Made by a program: the position numbers and the translations under genes
Notes under the pieces: generated by a model
Databases searched by the model: none
What the model was told of the DNA's origin: nothing
What the model saw: only the letters and a program-made list of their open reading frames with translations
From: Pelotomaculum schinkii
GTDB lineage: Bacteria > Bacillota > Desulfotomaculia > Desulfotomaculales > Pelotomaculaceae
Length of the DNA: 64,000 nt
Assembly: GCF_004369205.1 (NCBI RefSeq)
Contig: NZ_QFGA01000002.1
Span: 682,001-746,000, forward strand
Direction: 5' to 3'
Part shown: positions 51,000 to 60,551 of the stretch, one piece after another
How positions within the stretch are numbered: the stretch's first letter is position 1
Layout: each line of letters begins with the position of its first letter

Positions 51000-52523
51000 C
51001 TAGAATACCCGCTCCTCAGTTGCCCAAGTCGGGAACCACCTGTAGTATTCCTTCGGATGCGCCACTTTCAGGCCATCGTAGGTGGCCTTGACAAGCTGGA
51101 TGCCTTTTTTGTTCCGCAATACCATGACATAGCCCTTTTCTTCCAGGGCGACAATGGCTTTTTCCAGGGCAGCGTCATCAGCGGCAATATATTCTTTGAT
51201 ATCGCCCAGCGTCATATGCAAACCGGGGTTGATCTTGTAGTCTTCAGCCAATACGGCCAGAAGATTATCTTCACTCACAGCCAGTTTCTTCTCAACAGGT
51301 CCCACTGCAGGCACAGGAACGCCCAGTTTTTCGTCGATGACACGGCGCGGCATCTGAATATCCTCCGCCATCAATTTAAGAGCAGACCTGAATATGGTCA
51401 GCCTGCAGGCTTCCACGGTACCACCGGCCACGTGCTCAGTCTTGGAAACTTCAAAGACGTTCTGTACCGGGTAGAAGCGGTTCACACCGTCTCCTCCCAT
51501 AATTTGCGTGGCATCATTTGCCGACTGCAGGGTGATTTCAGCGCCATAGGCCTTAACGGCACTGGCTTCAATGGTAACATCCTCTTCCATATCCCAAAGG
51601 TATGCCGTGTAGTATACTGCAATACGCGAGACCTTTAACCTGGTCACGATATTGGCAATTTTGTCCTGGTTAGCGGGAATATCGATGGTGGCTTTGCCGA
51701 ACTGGACCCTCCGCTGTGAATAAGGAACGGCGTTGTTCAATAAAAGCCTCTGCCAGCCGATTGTGCCGGCGGAAATTACAGTTCTCTCAAAATTAAGTCC
51801 CGCCATCATTATCTTCCAGGCTTCACCCTCTTCACCGATCCTGTCTTTTTCCGAGACGATCACGTTATCAAAGTCGAGGGAGCCATTCTGCACGTTCTCA
51901 AACGCGAGAATCTCATTGAGCTTTTCGCAGCTGAAACCGGGTGTGCCCTTTTTAACCACAAAAGCGGTGAGGTGACGGCGCTTTTTGAAATCTTCCGGAG
52001 CATCGCTTGTTCTGGCATACACAAAATAGCGATCAGCGACACCAGCTGCAACGATAAAGCGTTTTTTACCGTTCAGGACGTAATGATCTCCTTCTTTTTT
52101 GGCGGTTAAGGTTATTCCTGCAGCGTCAGTTCCGGCTGTCATTTCAGTGATAACAACAGCCCCAATTTCGCCGCTGGCGATAGCGGGCAGGAATCTCTTC
52201 TTCTGTTCTTCCGTACCGGCTTCGATAATCTGCCGCAAGCCGCCGTTCATATTGCCCACGACGATCCGGCCAATACCCGGCATTAATGTGTGCAATTCTT
52301 CAGCCAGGATGCAGGCGCCTGTCGCGCCCAGTCCCAAGCCGCCGTACTCTTTGGGGATAGCAGCGCCGATGTAGCCTCTTTTGCCTATCTCTTTATATAT
52401 TTCAAAGGGAAATTCTCTGGTCCATCTGGTTCTCGCATCAATTGGCGCGATTTCGTTACAAAATGCTCTTACCTCTTGTTGAAAAGCTAATTGCTCTTCT
52501 GTCCACCAGGGAAATCCTTTCAT
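51000..52523 (-). CDS. Acyl-CoA dehydrogenase with C-terminal extension (copy 2)
   Basis: 507 residues; AAAGGAGG before ATG 52523. Colinear with the gene at 45627 through the whole length, including AGGTVEACR in place of the MCAD-type Glu, GLNFERT with a candidate base Glu, and the winged-helix-like tail (LHMTLGDIKEYIAADD, EEKGYVMVLRNKKG, YYRWFPTW). Linked to the CoA-transferase that follows. Its upstream gap holds a 16-bp terminator and an AT-rich inverted repeat (ATAGTAATAT/ATATTACTAT). Confidence 0.9.
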   Translation of the reverse strand: MKGFPWWTEEQLAFQQEVRAFCNEIAPIDARTRWTREFPFEIYKEIGKRGYIGAAIPKEYGGLGLGATGACILAEELHTLMPGIGRIVVGNMNGGLRQIIEAGTEEQKKRFLPAIASGEIGAVVITEMTAGTDAAGITLTAKKEGDHYVLNGKKRFIVAAGVADRYFVYARTSDAPEDFKKRRHLTAFVVKKGTPGFSCEKLNEILAFENVQNGSLDFDNVIVSEKDRIGEEGEAWKIMMAGLNFERTVISAGTIGWQRLLLNNAVPYSQRRVQFGKATIDIPANQDKIANIVTRLKVSRIAVYYTAYLWDMEEDVTIEASAVKAYGAEITLQSANDATQIMGGDGVNRFYPVQNVFEVSKTEHVAGGTVEACRLTIFRSALKLMAEDIQMPRRVIDEKLGVPVPAVGPVEKKLAVSEDNLLAVLAEDYKINPGLHMTLGDIKEYIAADDAALEKAIVALEEKGYVMVLRNKKGIQLVKATYDGLKVAHPKEYYRWFPTWATEERVF

Positions 52524-52559
52524 TTTACTACCTCCTTTAATGTAAATACCGGATTTTGA

Positions 52560-52584
52560 TAGTAATATACTGAATATTACTATA
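52560..52584. promoter_or_regulatory. Inverted repeat upstream of acyl-CoA dehydrogenase copy 2
   Basis: ATAGTAATAT and ATATTACTAT with a five-base spacer, followed by GATAATACTATATG. It is 40 bases before the gene, so it could be an operator or part of the promoter. Confidence 0.5.
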
Positions 52585-52621
52585 TCTGATAATACTATAT
52601 GTGAGAATCACCTCATTATAG

Positions 52622-52658
52622 AATTACCTGGGCTATTGTTAAAATAGCCCAGGTAATT
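52622..52658 (-). terminator. Terminator of module copy B
   Basis: AATTACCTGGGCTATT/AATAGCCCAGGTAATT, perfect 16-bp stem with a short loop. Confidence 0.85.
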
Positions 52659-52673
52659 AAACGTACTATATTC

Positions 52674-54281
52674 TTACCACTTACGCATTGGCAGTTCTTC
52701 CGGAACTTCCCAATCTTTGATTTCCTGCATCCACGGCGCCCTGTTGACAAATTCGTCATGAGCAAGGGGCACCGGCGGGTGGCTGATCCATTGCGGGTCG
52801 AATTCTTCCTTGACCTTCAAAAGCCAGGTGTGATAGTTCGGGCCATACATCGGTCCGGTCAGGAACAGCGGCTGGTGAGGTCCTAACAATGAAGTATAGT
52901 AGCGGTGTTTGATGTTCATCTTCGAGGTGTCTACATAGAACTGGTCCACACCTTTGATGTCTTCGCGATGGTCCCAGTAAATGAGGAACTCGGAGTAACC
53001 CTGGTGGCCCATTTCGAAGCCCTGGAACCAACCGGGATCGCCGAAGTCCGGCATGAGCGGCGGTGTGTATTTCCGCTTGAGTTCGGCATAGGTTTCACCA
53101 TGCTGTGTGGCCTGGGTGAGAGATTCAATGATATAGTCAACTGATACGTAGGAACCGCACATGAGCCACATGCCTGCCGAGTCGGCGTTTTTAATCCAGG
53201 ACTCGTCTGAAGGCTTGGTGCGAGTCTGAGTTCCGCCCAGTTCCGTCATAATGTCGTTTAAGACTCTTACCTGATAGTCGAAATCTTCTTGAGAGGTATA
53301 GCCTACCACCAGCACCCTGACGATGAAGAAGTTCCTGAGGCTTTCTTCATTTTCAACCAGCCAGAGTTTCCAGAATTCTTCTTTGTCCTCAGCCTTGGCG
53401 ATAGCTCTCCAGAACTTGGGAACCTTCGTCAATGCGGCGGCGATTTCAGCATGGCCAATTTGATACATGGCCTCAACCTGTTCTTTCTTGGAGGGCATCA
53501 GGAAGTTAAACCATCTTACCCGCGGCGGCAGGGCCAGGGCAGTGTTGGGAGCAATACCGCTCGGCTCCAGCTTCTCAGGCTGGAAGGGCAGGGTCTTGAT
53601 CGCCATCTTGCTGACAATACCAAGGCAGCCGCGCAGTCCGGTGAAACCTCTCAACAGACCTCTTAAGTCGGGGCCGGGACCCTCACCCCAGAACGGGTCG
53701 TCCATGACTGCCAGTGAACCCATCTTCACTACGTCGCCCTCGGGCAGAACCAGTTCGGTGCCGAGGATACGCCTGTGCGGCAGACCAATCCTGTGGCTCA
53801 GGGGGGACCAACCGTCACCGATGAGGTTACAAATGGCCGAGCACTGTGCGCCGCCGCCGCCGATAACGGAGTAGGCGCCTTTGTTCAGGGCTTCCTGCTG
53901 GCAGGCTGCCAGGGTTACGCCGCTGCCCACATCAAAGTAGAAGTGTTTCTCATCATATTCAAACTGGTTGGTCCGCTTCAGGTCGATAATCAGCTCGTTT
54001 TCCACGTGGCAGTGGGTACGGGGACCATAGAAACCTGTTGAGTACGGTACGTACGGTACATCATAGCGGGCGCAGATTTTCACGACCTTCGAGATTTCTT
54101 CTGTATTCTTGGGGAGACAAACAGCATGCGGCAGAACGGTCATAACACGCTCATAACCGGTACCGTTTTCATAGCCGGCCGGACCTGAACGGTATCCTTC
54201 CATAACAGCCGGATCTTCGGAAATATACCTATCTCCCACAACCGCTTTAATAGCGTTGTATGCTTGTCTATTGATGCTCAT
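52674..54281 (-). CDS. FAD-linked oxidase, large type, module copy B gene 3
   Basis: 535 residues. Same order of motifs as 39224: AVCLPKNTEEISKVVKICAR, VPYSTGFYGPR, GGGGAQCSAICNL, ILGTELVLPEGD, then MGHQGYSEFLIYWDHRED and TSKMNIKHRYYTSLLG. Last gene of the second FAD/CCG/FAD operon, 12 bases after its Fe-S gene. Substrate unknown. Confidence 0.88.
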   Translation of the reverse strand: MSINRQAYNAIKAVVGDRYISEDPAVMEGYRSGPAGYENGTGYERVMTVLPHAVCLPKNTEEISKVVKICARYDVPYVPYSTGFYGPRTHCHVENELIIDLKRTNQFEYDEKHFYFDVGSGVTLAACQQEALNKGAYSVIGGGGAQCSAICNLIGDGWSPLSHRIGLPHRRILGTELVLPEGDVVKMGSLAVMDDPFWGEGPGPDLRGLLRGFTGLRGCLGIVSKMAIKTLPFQPEKLEPSGIAPNTALALPPRVRWFNFLMPSKKEQVEAMYQIGHAEIAAALTKVPKFWRAIAKAEDKEEFWKLWLVENEESLRNFFIVRVLVVGYTSQEDFDYQVRVLNDIMTELGGTQTRTKPSDESWIKNADSAGMWLMCGSYVSVDYIIESLTQATQHGETYAELKRKYTPPLMPDFGDPGWFQGFEMGHQGYSEFLIYWDHREDIKGVDQFYVDTSKMNIKHRYYTSLLGPHQPLFLTGPMYGPNYHTWLLKVKEEFDPQWISHPPVPLAHDEFVNRAPWMQEIKDWEVPEELPMRKW

Positions 54282-54293
54282 TGTTACACCTCC

Positions 54294-55670
54294 TTATATT
54301 TCAACTGAGGCAGCGATAAGCTCAGCTATATCCATAACTTTCACGCTGCCGCCGTCTTCTTTGGCAACCTGGGCAAAGTTGCTCTTGCACCACGGGCAAG
54401 CGGATACAAGAACCTCGGCTCCAACTGCTTTAACCTCTTCCAAGCGATGGTTGGCCGCAAATTTGGAGAATTCCGGATAAGCTTCTTTCGTGCCACGACC
54501 GCCGCCGCAGCAGAACGCATTCTCACGGATCCTGATCGCTTCAGTGAAGTCAGCGCCGGGGATAGCATTCAACAGGTTGCGGGTTTGCGCATAGAGGCCT
54601 TGTCTGCCACGCCTTCTCAGCATTCCGGGATAAATCATACCCATCCAGCCGCGTTCGCCCTTATAAGGTTTCCAGGGGTCGCACAGTCTGCTGACGCTGC
54701 ATGCGTCATGGTAGGTGAAGCGCACGTCAACCGGTTTGGTCAACTTCAGCTTGCCTGCTGCCAGCGCTTTGTCGGCAAATTCAATCAGGTGCAGGACTTC
54801 AAAGCCAAGGTCTTCCGTGGCGATGTCGAGCATCTTCGGATAATCGACCTTCCACATACGATAGCATTCAGCGCAGCTGGTCACCAGGGTTTTAGCGCCT
54901 GTGGCCTTCACTGCAGCAACGTTGGCTTCGGCCATTTTCTTGGCTTCATCAAACATACCAATGGAGAAGGGAGTGTTGCCGCAGCACTTCTCGTCTTTCA
55001 AGAGCATGAAGGGAGTGCCGGTGGCGTTGAAGATCTTCGCCGTCGCCTGTGCGATAGCGGGATTGACATAGGCGGAAGAACACCCTACAAAGTAGAGGAC
55101 ATCGGCCTTGTCGGCAACTTTGATGTCTTTCGTTACCCACTTGGTTCTGCTTTCAGTGGCCCCGAAATAGTTATTCTTTTTGGCGATATTGTCGACGACC
55201 TTCTTGTGAGCCGGCAGAGGAGCGGCGCCGTCTTTGACAGCCTTGACCCTCAGGGCCTCAAGGGACAACTCGATTTCCAGGTCGAGGTTACGTTTGCAAC
55301 CCACGTCACAGGCTCCGCACAGCGTACAGGCATAGAGGATTTCCAGGAGCTTGTCCGTCCATTGCAGTCTGCCTTCTTCAATGGCCAGGCCGATTCTCAT
55401 TTTGCCCATGGCGCCGTAAGCGTCAAAGTCATTCCAGAGGTTGCTGGCGCATCTGACCGGGAAAGACATGCCGGGGTTGTAGGTATGCTCTACCCAGTAG
55501 CACCCTTTGCACTTAATGCAGTGCTCCATGTCATAGACAAAATTCTTCAGGTTGGTAATATCAAAAGTGAGTGGCGTTTTTGGCGTATCATAGCGGTCAC
55601 CTAGTTTATCAACTACAGATGCTTCTTTTCCTAAATTATGAGGGCCCGCCAACTGATCATATTTTGCCAT
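54294..55670 (-). CDS. Fe-S protein with CCG domains, module copy B gene 2
   Basis: 458 residues; AAAGGAGG before ATG 55670. Cluster motifs CIKCKGCYWVEH and CTLCGACDVGCKR, CCG motifs VGCSSAYVN, KCCGNTPFS, SCAECYRMWKVDYPK, YHDACSVSRLCDP and FCCGGGRG. Full set of cysteines, unlike copy A, where one is Gly. Predicted electron carrier between the two flavoproteins of the operon. Confidence 0.9.
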   Translation of the reverse strand: MAKYDQLAGPHNLGKEASVVDKLGDRYDTPKTPLTFDITNLKNFVYDMEHCIKCKGCYWVEHTYNPGMSFPVRCASNLWNDFDAYGAMGKMRIGLAIEEGRLQWTDKLLEILYACTLCGACDVGCKRNLDLEIELSLEALRVKAVKDGAAPLPAHKKVVDNIAKKNNYFGATESRTKWVTKDIKVADKADVLYFVGCSSAYVNPAIAQATAKIFNATGTPFMLLKDEKCCGNTPFSIGMFDEAKKMAEANVAAVKATGAKTLVTSCAECYRMWKVDYPKMLDIATEDLGFEVLHLIEFADKALAAGKLKLTKPVDVRFTYHDACSVSRLCDPWKPYKGERGWMGMIYPGMLRRRGRQGLYAQTRNLLNAIPGADFTEAIRIRENAFCCGGGRGTKEAYPEFSKFAANHRLEEVKAVGAEVLVSACPWCKSNFAQVAKEDGGSVKVMDIAELIAASVEI

Positions 55671-55689
55671 GTTTCTTCCTCCTTTCTCC

Positions 55690-57144
55690 TTAGAAACACA
55701 AGTTTCCGGGATTCATAATATTGTTGGGGTCGAATACTTTCTTAACACGCTTCAAGGTCATGGTGTAGCTGGCAGCTTTGTCGTATACCATGTCAGCGAT
55801 CTCGCCGTAAGGCCTTGAGAAGAAAGCGCCGGCGTTCATGAGAGCAGCTGCGGCTTCACGGTTGATCTTGGCAACCATGGCTTTTTCCTGCTCGTCTTCC
55901 GGGTTGTAGAACAGGCTGAATTCAACCTGGGCGGCACGGTTGTGCTCGATCGGCTGGATGTATTTGCCGATATCGGCGATGGGATAACCGTTCTTGGCGG
56001 CGATTGCATCCATAATCGCAACTTGTTCTTTTGCCTTGCCAGGTCTGGTGATGTAGAAGATATCCTGGACGCCGCCTCTTAAGCGATCCTTCCAGTACTT
56101 GACATCTGCCGGCCACGGAGACCTAAGCATCGGCATAAGTTTTCTTCCCAGGCCGGGGAAGCCGGGCAGTTTATCAGAAAGCGGCATATCGGTGAATTCA
56201 CCACGTAAAACTTCAGTGAGGAATTTTTCTTCGTAGGCGATTTTTTCTTCCGGCCTTCTCATAACGCCGCTGATGGTCAGGATGAGTGTCCACGGCGGGA
56301 GCTTGGCGGCGAGTTCGTCAAAATCCTCAGCCTTGTCGGCAATGATTGCGGCGAGGTCAACGTTGTTGAGGAGGAGGCATTCCTGGCCAATCCTTCTCGG
56401 AAGGATCCTGTGCAGGAAGTTGTTGGCATATTCCAGATCGGTAACCGGAGCAAAATAGATCTTGTCTATTTTGGTCTGGTGTTCAATCTTGGCGCTCATC
56501 CAGTTGACAATACCCATGGTGCCCTGGGAGCCCTGCATAAAACGGTAGAAGTCAAGGCCTGGGCCGGAGGGATTGGCGCCTCTTGATTTTGAATCGGGGA
56601 AACCGTTAACGGATGCAGAACCCATTCTAAAGATGGAACCGTCAGCCCAGGTAACTTCCATCGACTGGGTCGGCTCACCATAATCATAAACGATATTCGT
56701 CGGAACAGCCCTGTCCAAGGTGTCGGATAATACTGAACGGTCCGGGCGGGGCAGCAGCGGCATAATAGTCCGCATACCCTGTTCCTTCAAAGCAGCGCAG
56801 TACTGGCCCCACGTTACACCGGCTTCAAACCTGGCCAAGCGGTTGGCTTTGTCAATCTCGAGGATTTTATTCATCCTCTTCATATCGACAACAACGCCAC
56901 CCTGTTTCGGTATGCTGGAACCGTACAAGTGTGTCCGGGAACTAACGGGCACTACAGGGATGTTATTTTCGTTGCAGTATGCAACGACCTTTCCTACTTC
57001 TTCCGAGCTACCAGGCCATACCACGGCGTCTGCCATGCCTGACGGAAGGAGACTCAAATCTTTAGCATACAGTTGAAGGTCTTCCACTGTGTCGCTGACG
57101 TTCTCCTTCCCAACAATCTTTGCTAACGCGTCCTTGATGCTCAT
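55690..57144 (-). CDS. FAD-linked oxidase, GlcD-like, module copy B gene 1
   Basis: 484 residues from ATG 57144 (AAAGGAGG upstream; the frame is open to 57210 without a site). MSIKDALAKIVGKENVSD start, VVPVSSRTHLYGSSIPKQGG, VTWGQYCAAL and the FDPNNIMNPGNLCF end, as in copy A. First gene of the operon. Confidence 0.9.
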   Translation of the reverse strand: MSIKDALAKIVGKENVSDTVEDLQLYAKDLSLLPSGMADAVVWPGSSEEVGKVVAYCNENNIPVVPVSSRTHLYGSSIPKQGGVVVDMKRMNKILEIDKANRLARFEAGVTWGQYCAALKEQGMRTIMPLLPRPDRSVLSDTLDRAVPTNIVYDYGEPTQSMEVTWADGSIFRMGSASVNGFPDSKSRGANPSGPGLDFYRFMQGSQGTMGIVNWMSAKIEHQTKIDKIYFAPVTDLEYANNFLHRILPRRIGQECLLLNNVDLAAIIADKAEDFDELAAKLPPWTLILTISGVMRRPEEKIAYEEKFLTEVLRGEFTDMPLSDKLPGFPGLGRKLMPMLRSPWPADVKYWKDRLRGGVQDIFYITRPGKAKEQVAIMDAIAAKNGYPIADIGKYIQPIEHNRAAQVEFSLFYNPEDEQEKAMVAKINREAAAALMNAGAFFSRPYGEIADMVYDKAASYTMTLKRVKKVFDPNNIMNPGNLCF

Positions 57145-57680
57145 TTTGTTCCTCCTTTCAGATAAAAAAACTTTAACCATGTATTCCCATAGACCAGTTT
57201 TTGAGAACATTCTACAAGAAGCCCTCTCACTGAATGGAAACCAAACTGGGTTTTAAATAACTGCCTATTAAATTTGCTGCATAAACTTTCAGTTGGCTAG
57301 ATTTCTTCCATTCCCCCTTTCACCATTGCGTCACGCTAGCCTCCTTTTCTTCAAATACAGTTACGTTTCGCAAATTAGCAACAATTTCACAGGCTATATT
57401 ATTGGCTGTAATATAATACTAAGTTTTAATATTGATTATAGTAATACATGAAAAAAATAACAGCTTTCAAATAATCCTTTTTCTATATTCAATTATCAAA
57501 AAAATATTGCGCTGTAGTATAATATATAGTAGTATTAGATGTATTAGTTTAACTGCCCGCTTTGTACATTTGAGAACTATTACAACTAAATTATATCTAC
57601 AGTTGTTCGCCCAATCTATTGACTCTTTTGACAAACCTTAAGCATAAACAGAAATTATTTTTGTTAACACTATACAAAAC
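57145..57680. other. Upstream region of module copy B
   Basis: About 535 bases without a gene. AT-rich with TATATTATT-type boxes near 57400-57430. The right 80 bases (57600-57680) resemble 63185-63240, including GACAAACCTTA and TTTTTGTTAAC. Likely promoter and operator region. Confidence 0.5.
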
Positions 57681-57713
57681 AGTCCGGCTGCCAGATATAA
57701 CGGCAGCCGGACT
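57681..57713. terminator. Repeated terminator hairpin, copy 2 of 3
   Basis: AGTCCGGCTGCC/GGCAGCCGGACT, perfect 12-bp stem. It ends the etf-MoxR-VWA operon. Confidence 0.8.
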
Positions 57714-57829
57714 GTATATTTCGTTGGATAAACCTGACTGACCAGGGGCTTAACGGCTATCCGAAGTAATTTATTTGTATTATTATCATACAAATATGGT
57801 TTCACATTCCCCGCGATTCGATAAGCTTT

Positions 57830-58393
57830 TCATCTCCGGATTATGTCAAGCATCCCATATTTACACCGAAACTGGCCTCCTGCAATGGAACCATCTACTT
57901 CCTCAACTGCCACCTCCGGAGAAACAAGCCTGGTTGAAGTTGGGACAACTGCAAAACTAGCCCCGGTCCAGATTATCATCATCGGCTCTGCAGGGATCTC
58001 ACCAATAATAAGTCGGCCCTTGGAGATAGAGAGTTGAGATGGTTCCACATTCAGTATTCTCTGGTTCGCCTCGGAAAAATAATCATAGATTACTTCAATG
58101 GTAATTCCCAGCAAATCCAAAAGGTCATTGGAGAACCTGGTAAGCATTGGTGGATTCGCTTTTACCGACAAATATTCATCGGCCGGAAATAGCGGATGAG
58201 AAGCAAATTCCTCAGTTGTATCCTCAGGGTCTGTTGGACCAACCGTAACATTTCTATTGGCCAGTGAAATCCTGTCGACACCAGCCTTAATCAGCGGTTC
58301 GGTTTTTATCGGAATGCCGTGCGGCACCACATAAGTATAATCATCAAGCCTCAAGACGTCAAAAGGTATATCTATTTCACGGTCATAGGACAA
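57830..58393 (-). CDS. Hypothetical protein, 187 aa, last gene of the etf-MoxR-VWA operon
   Basis: Soluble, acidic, strand-rich. It starts MSYDREIDIPFDVLRLDD and contains TYVVPHGIPIKTEPLIKAG, and near the end MMIIWTGASFAVVPTS. No cluster or nucleotide motif is seen. Follows the VWA gene by 33 bases, so it probably works with it, for example as an adaptor or substrate. I do not recognise the family. Confidence 0.7.
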   Translation of the reverse strand: MSYDREIDIPFDVLRLDDYTYVVPHGIPIKTEPLIKAGVDRISLANRNVTVGPTDPEDTTEEFASHPLFPADEYLSVKANPPMLTRFSNDLLDLLGITIEVIYDYFSEANQRILNVEPSQLSISKGRLIIGEIPAEPMMIIWTGASFAVVPTSTRLVSPEVAVEEVDGSIAGGQFRCKYGMLDIIRR

Positions 58394-58426
58394 TTTTAAG
58401 CACCTTCTCTCATAAAAATTGGGGAA

Positions 58427-59410
58427 CTACCTGATACACACTCTTCTAACCGCCTCGGCCATACCCTCCAGGTTTTTAACATCAAACAGTCCTGTAGCTG
58501 ATCCGATAAAGGGACGGACATAGGTATCAAAATAAGACATATCCTCCTCCTCGTCTACAACTACGCGGAAGATATAGAAGGCTTTTGTCTTGCGGTAAAG
58601 TTTTCTTACTTCCAGAGAAGATTTCTCGGGTTCTGAAGTAAACAGGTCTGATAGCATGAGCACAACCGTTTGAGGTGAGAACTTGTCATGATGATCTTCC
58701 TGCAATGTTTTTAGAGCATAGTAAATACTCGTTGTACCGCCCCAGTTTTCCCTTAACTGCATGACACTGACAGTGTCCTGCCAGGTCTTCCCGAGATCTT
58801 TCGTTACATGTTCAAGATCCTGGGCAAAGATAAAGATTTCCTTTTTCGACAACTCAAGGCCAACCGCCTGAATTAGTTGGATCAGCATCTTGATCCATAC
58901 CTGCATCGAACCGGAAGTGTCCAGGATGATTACGAGCCGGGGTTTTTTAATAACCCTGGTTTTATACTTAAGATCAATCATTACTCCACCCGTTTGGATG
59001 GAACGTCGCAAAGACCTCCTGTAGTCAATCTGCACATTCACTTTGCTGCGCCTGCGGTTACGGGACAGCGTAGAAACCAGCCGTTGCGCAATTTTACGCA
59101 TCTGGATTCTGGCATCTTGCACGTCATCTTCAGTTATCTCGTCTTCCTGAACTGTCAAATACCCACTGCTGACTCGTTCAGTATTAACGACCAGCCCCTC
59201 TCCTGATAAGGGTTTGGTACCCTTGCGGCCCTGATATACGGCAGGCTCATCGGCAGGTATTGCTAAAACACCGCCGGGGCCGGACTTCAGCCTCTGGGTA
59301 TCAGTGGGTAGTTTTTTAACAGGCAACCTGAAAAGTGCTGCAAGCCATTCCCAGTAGTTCTGGCATTGCTCTCTGATAATTTCAAGAGTTAGAGGTTTTT
59401 GCACACCCAT
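58427..59410 (-). CDS. VWA-domain protein, CoxE-like
   Basis: 327 residues. The C-terminal von Willebrand A domain has the MIDAS motif DTSGSMQ, then GGTTSIYYAL and VLMLSDLFTS. The N-terminal half is basic and helical. Forms a pair with the MoxR-type ATPase gene, overlapping its end by 22 bases. Such MoxR/VWA pairs act as chaperone-like machines that insert metals or mature enzymes, e.g. CO dehydrogenase. Confidence 0.85.
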   Translation of the reverse strand: MGVQKPLTLEIIREQCQNYWEWLAALFRLPVKKLPTDTQRLKSGPGGVLAIPADEPAVYQGRKGTKPLSGEGLVVNTERVSSGYLTVQEDEITEDDVQDARIQMRKIAQRLVSTLSRNRRRSKVNVQIDYRRSLRRSIQTGGVMIDLKYKTRVIKKPRLVIILDTSGSMQVWIKMLIQLIQAVGLELSKKEIFIFAQDLEHVTKDLGKTWQDTVSVMQLRENWGGTTSIYYALKTLQEDHHDKFSPQTVVLMLSDLFTSEPEKSSLEVRKLYRKTKAFYIFRVVVDEEEDMSYFDTYVRPFIGSATGLFDVKNLEGMAEAVRRVCIR

Positions 59411-60321
59411 TTCCCGCCACCTTTCTTCCTAAACGACTCTTGATCCTCCCTGGTCTTTAAAAAGAGCGAGTTCAATGTATTCAGGAACGTAGGTTCTAAG
59501 GCGGACAACTTGATATTTACTGCAGACTGGGCCAGGTCCAGGCTTTCCGATATGGACGGGGGTTTTAAGAGCTGCAACTCTACCCGCAACAAGTGCATGG
59601 TACGGGCAATCTGCAGAGCTAAAGCAGGGCGAAGACCATCAACCTTGCGCATCAGGATGGTAGCCTCCCGGTTCATCGTCGGAAAGTCAATATATAAATA
59701 GACACACCTTCTGCGCAGCGCGTCACCTAAGTCTCTCACAGCATTTGAAGTTAATATTACCGGGGGATGAGACGCAGCCTTTACGGTACCAAATTCCGGT
59801 ATTGATACTTGAAAGTCCGAAAGGATCTCCATAAGGAAAGCCTCAAACTCCGGATCCACTTTGTCAATTTCATCAATAAGCAAAACAGGGGTTTTCTCAG
59901 CCTGAATGGCGGCCAGCAGAGGTCTTGGGAGTAAATAATCCGCCCCAAAGACATCGTTTTTGCCGCCTCTTTGGATATCAAGGATTTGTTTTTGGTAGTT
60001 CCATTCATACAGCGCTTTTCCCTCATCCAGTCCTTCATAGCACTGCAGGCGAATCAACTCCGCATCCAGGAGTGTCGCCAAAACTTTCGCTACCTCTGTT
60101 TTGCCGCTGCCAGGCGGTCCTTCAACCAAAAGAGGCTTGCCCAACCCAAGCGCCATATAAACAGTGAATGCCTCTTCATCCGAGCAGATATAGGAACATT
60201 CCTTTAACATTCTTTCTTTTAGCGACTGGGGCGTCATTTGACTGATCAAATGCTGCAGCCCCTCCGTTTGGCCGGTCTTGCCCACAGTATCGACCGCTGA
60301 CTTAGCCAATCTGATATTCAA
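59389..60321 (-). CDS. MoxR-family AAA+ ATPase
   Basis: 310 residues; TTG 60321 with AAAGGAG upstream. Walker A EGPPGSGKTE, Walker B LLIDEIDKVD, sensor ILTSNAVRDLGDALRRRC. It powers the VWA partner. In the same operon as etfBA, 36 bases after a small membrane gene. Confidence 0.9.
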   Translation of the reverse strand: MNIRLAKSAVDTVGKTGQTEGLQHLISQMTPQSLKERMLKECSYICSDEEAFTVYMALGLGKPLLVEGPPGSGKTEVAKVLATLLDAELIRLQCYEGLDEGKALYEWNYQKQILDIQRGGKNDVFGADYLLPRPLLAAIQAEKTPVLLIDEIDKVDPEFEAFLMEILSDFQVSIPEFGTVKAASHPPVILTSNAVRDLGDALRRRCVYLYIDFPTMNREATILMRKVDGLRPALALQIARTMHLLRVELQLLKPPSISESLDLAQSAVNIKLSALEPTFLNTLNSLFLKTREDQESFRKKGGGKWVCKNL

Positions 60322-60357
60322 TTTTTTATCAACTCCTTTGTCAATATTATAGGTGAA

Positions 60358-60537
60358 TTAAGATGCTCCCCAGTGAAATATCAGGGCAATGCTGTAAGTA
60401 ACAAGGATGGAGACAAACAGGCAGATGACCGAGACGCCAAATCGCTGCCATTGACTTGTGATGCTGCGGCTTAAGATATGCCCTGCAACCGGGAACGACA
60501 TCCCCAATAGCGCAGCAAGAATAATGGCTTTCAACAT
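60358..60537 (-). CDS. Small membrane protein, 59 aa
   Basis: ATG 60537 with GGGGTGAG upstream. Two hydrophobic helices (LKAIILAALLGMSFPVAGHIL and VSVICLFVSILVTYSIALIF). Lies between etfA and the MoxR gene; could anchor ETF or the chaperone to the membrane. No known family. Confidence 0.65.
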   Translation of the reverse strand: MLKAIILAALLGMSFPVAGHILSRSITSQWQRFGVSVICLFVSILVTYSIALIFHWGAS

Positions 60538-60551
60538 ACCACTCACCCCTT

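Noticed and set aside
54447-55604. 385-codon plus-strand frame
   Set aside because: Lies antisense over the CCG Fe-S gene, which has clear cysteine motifs and a ribosome site; the antisense product has no recognisable features.
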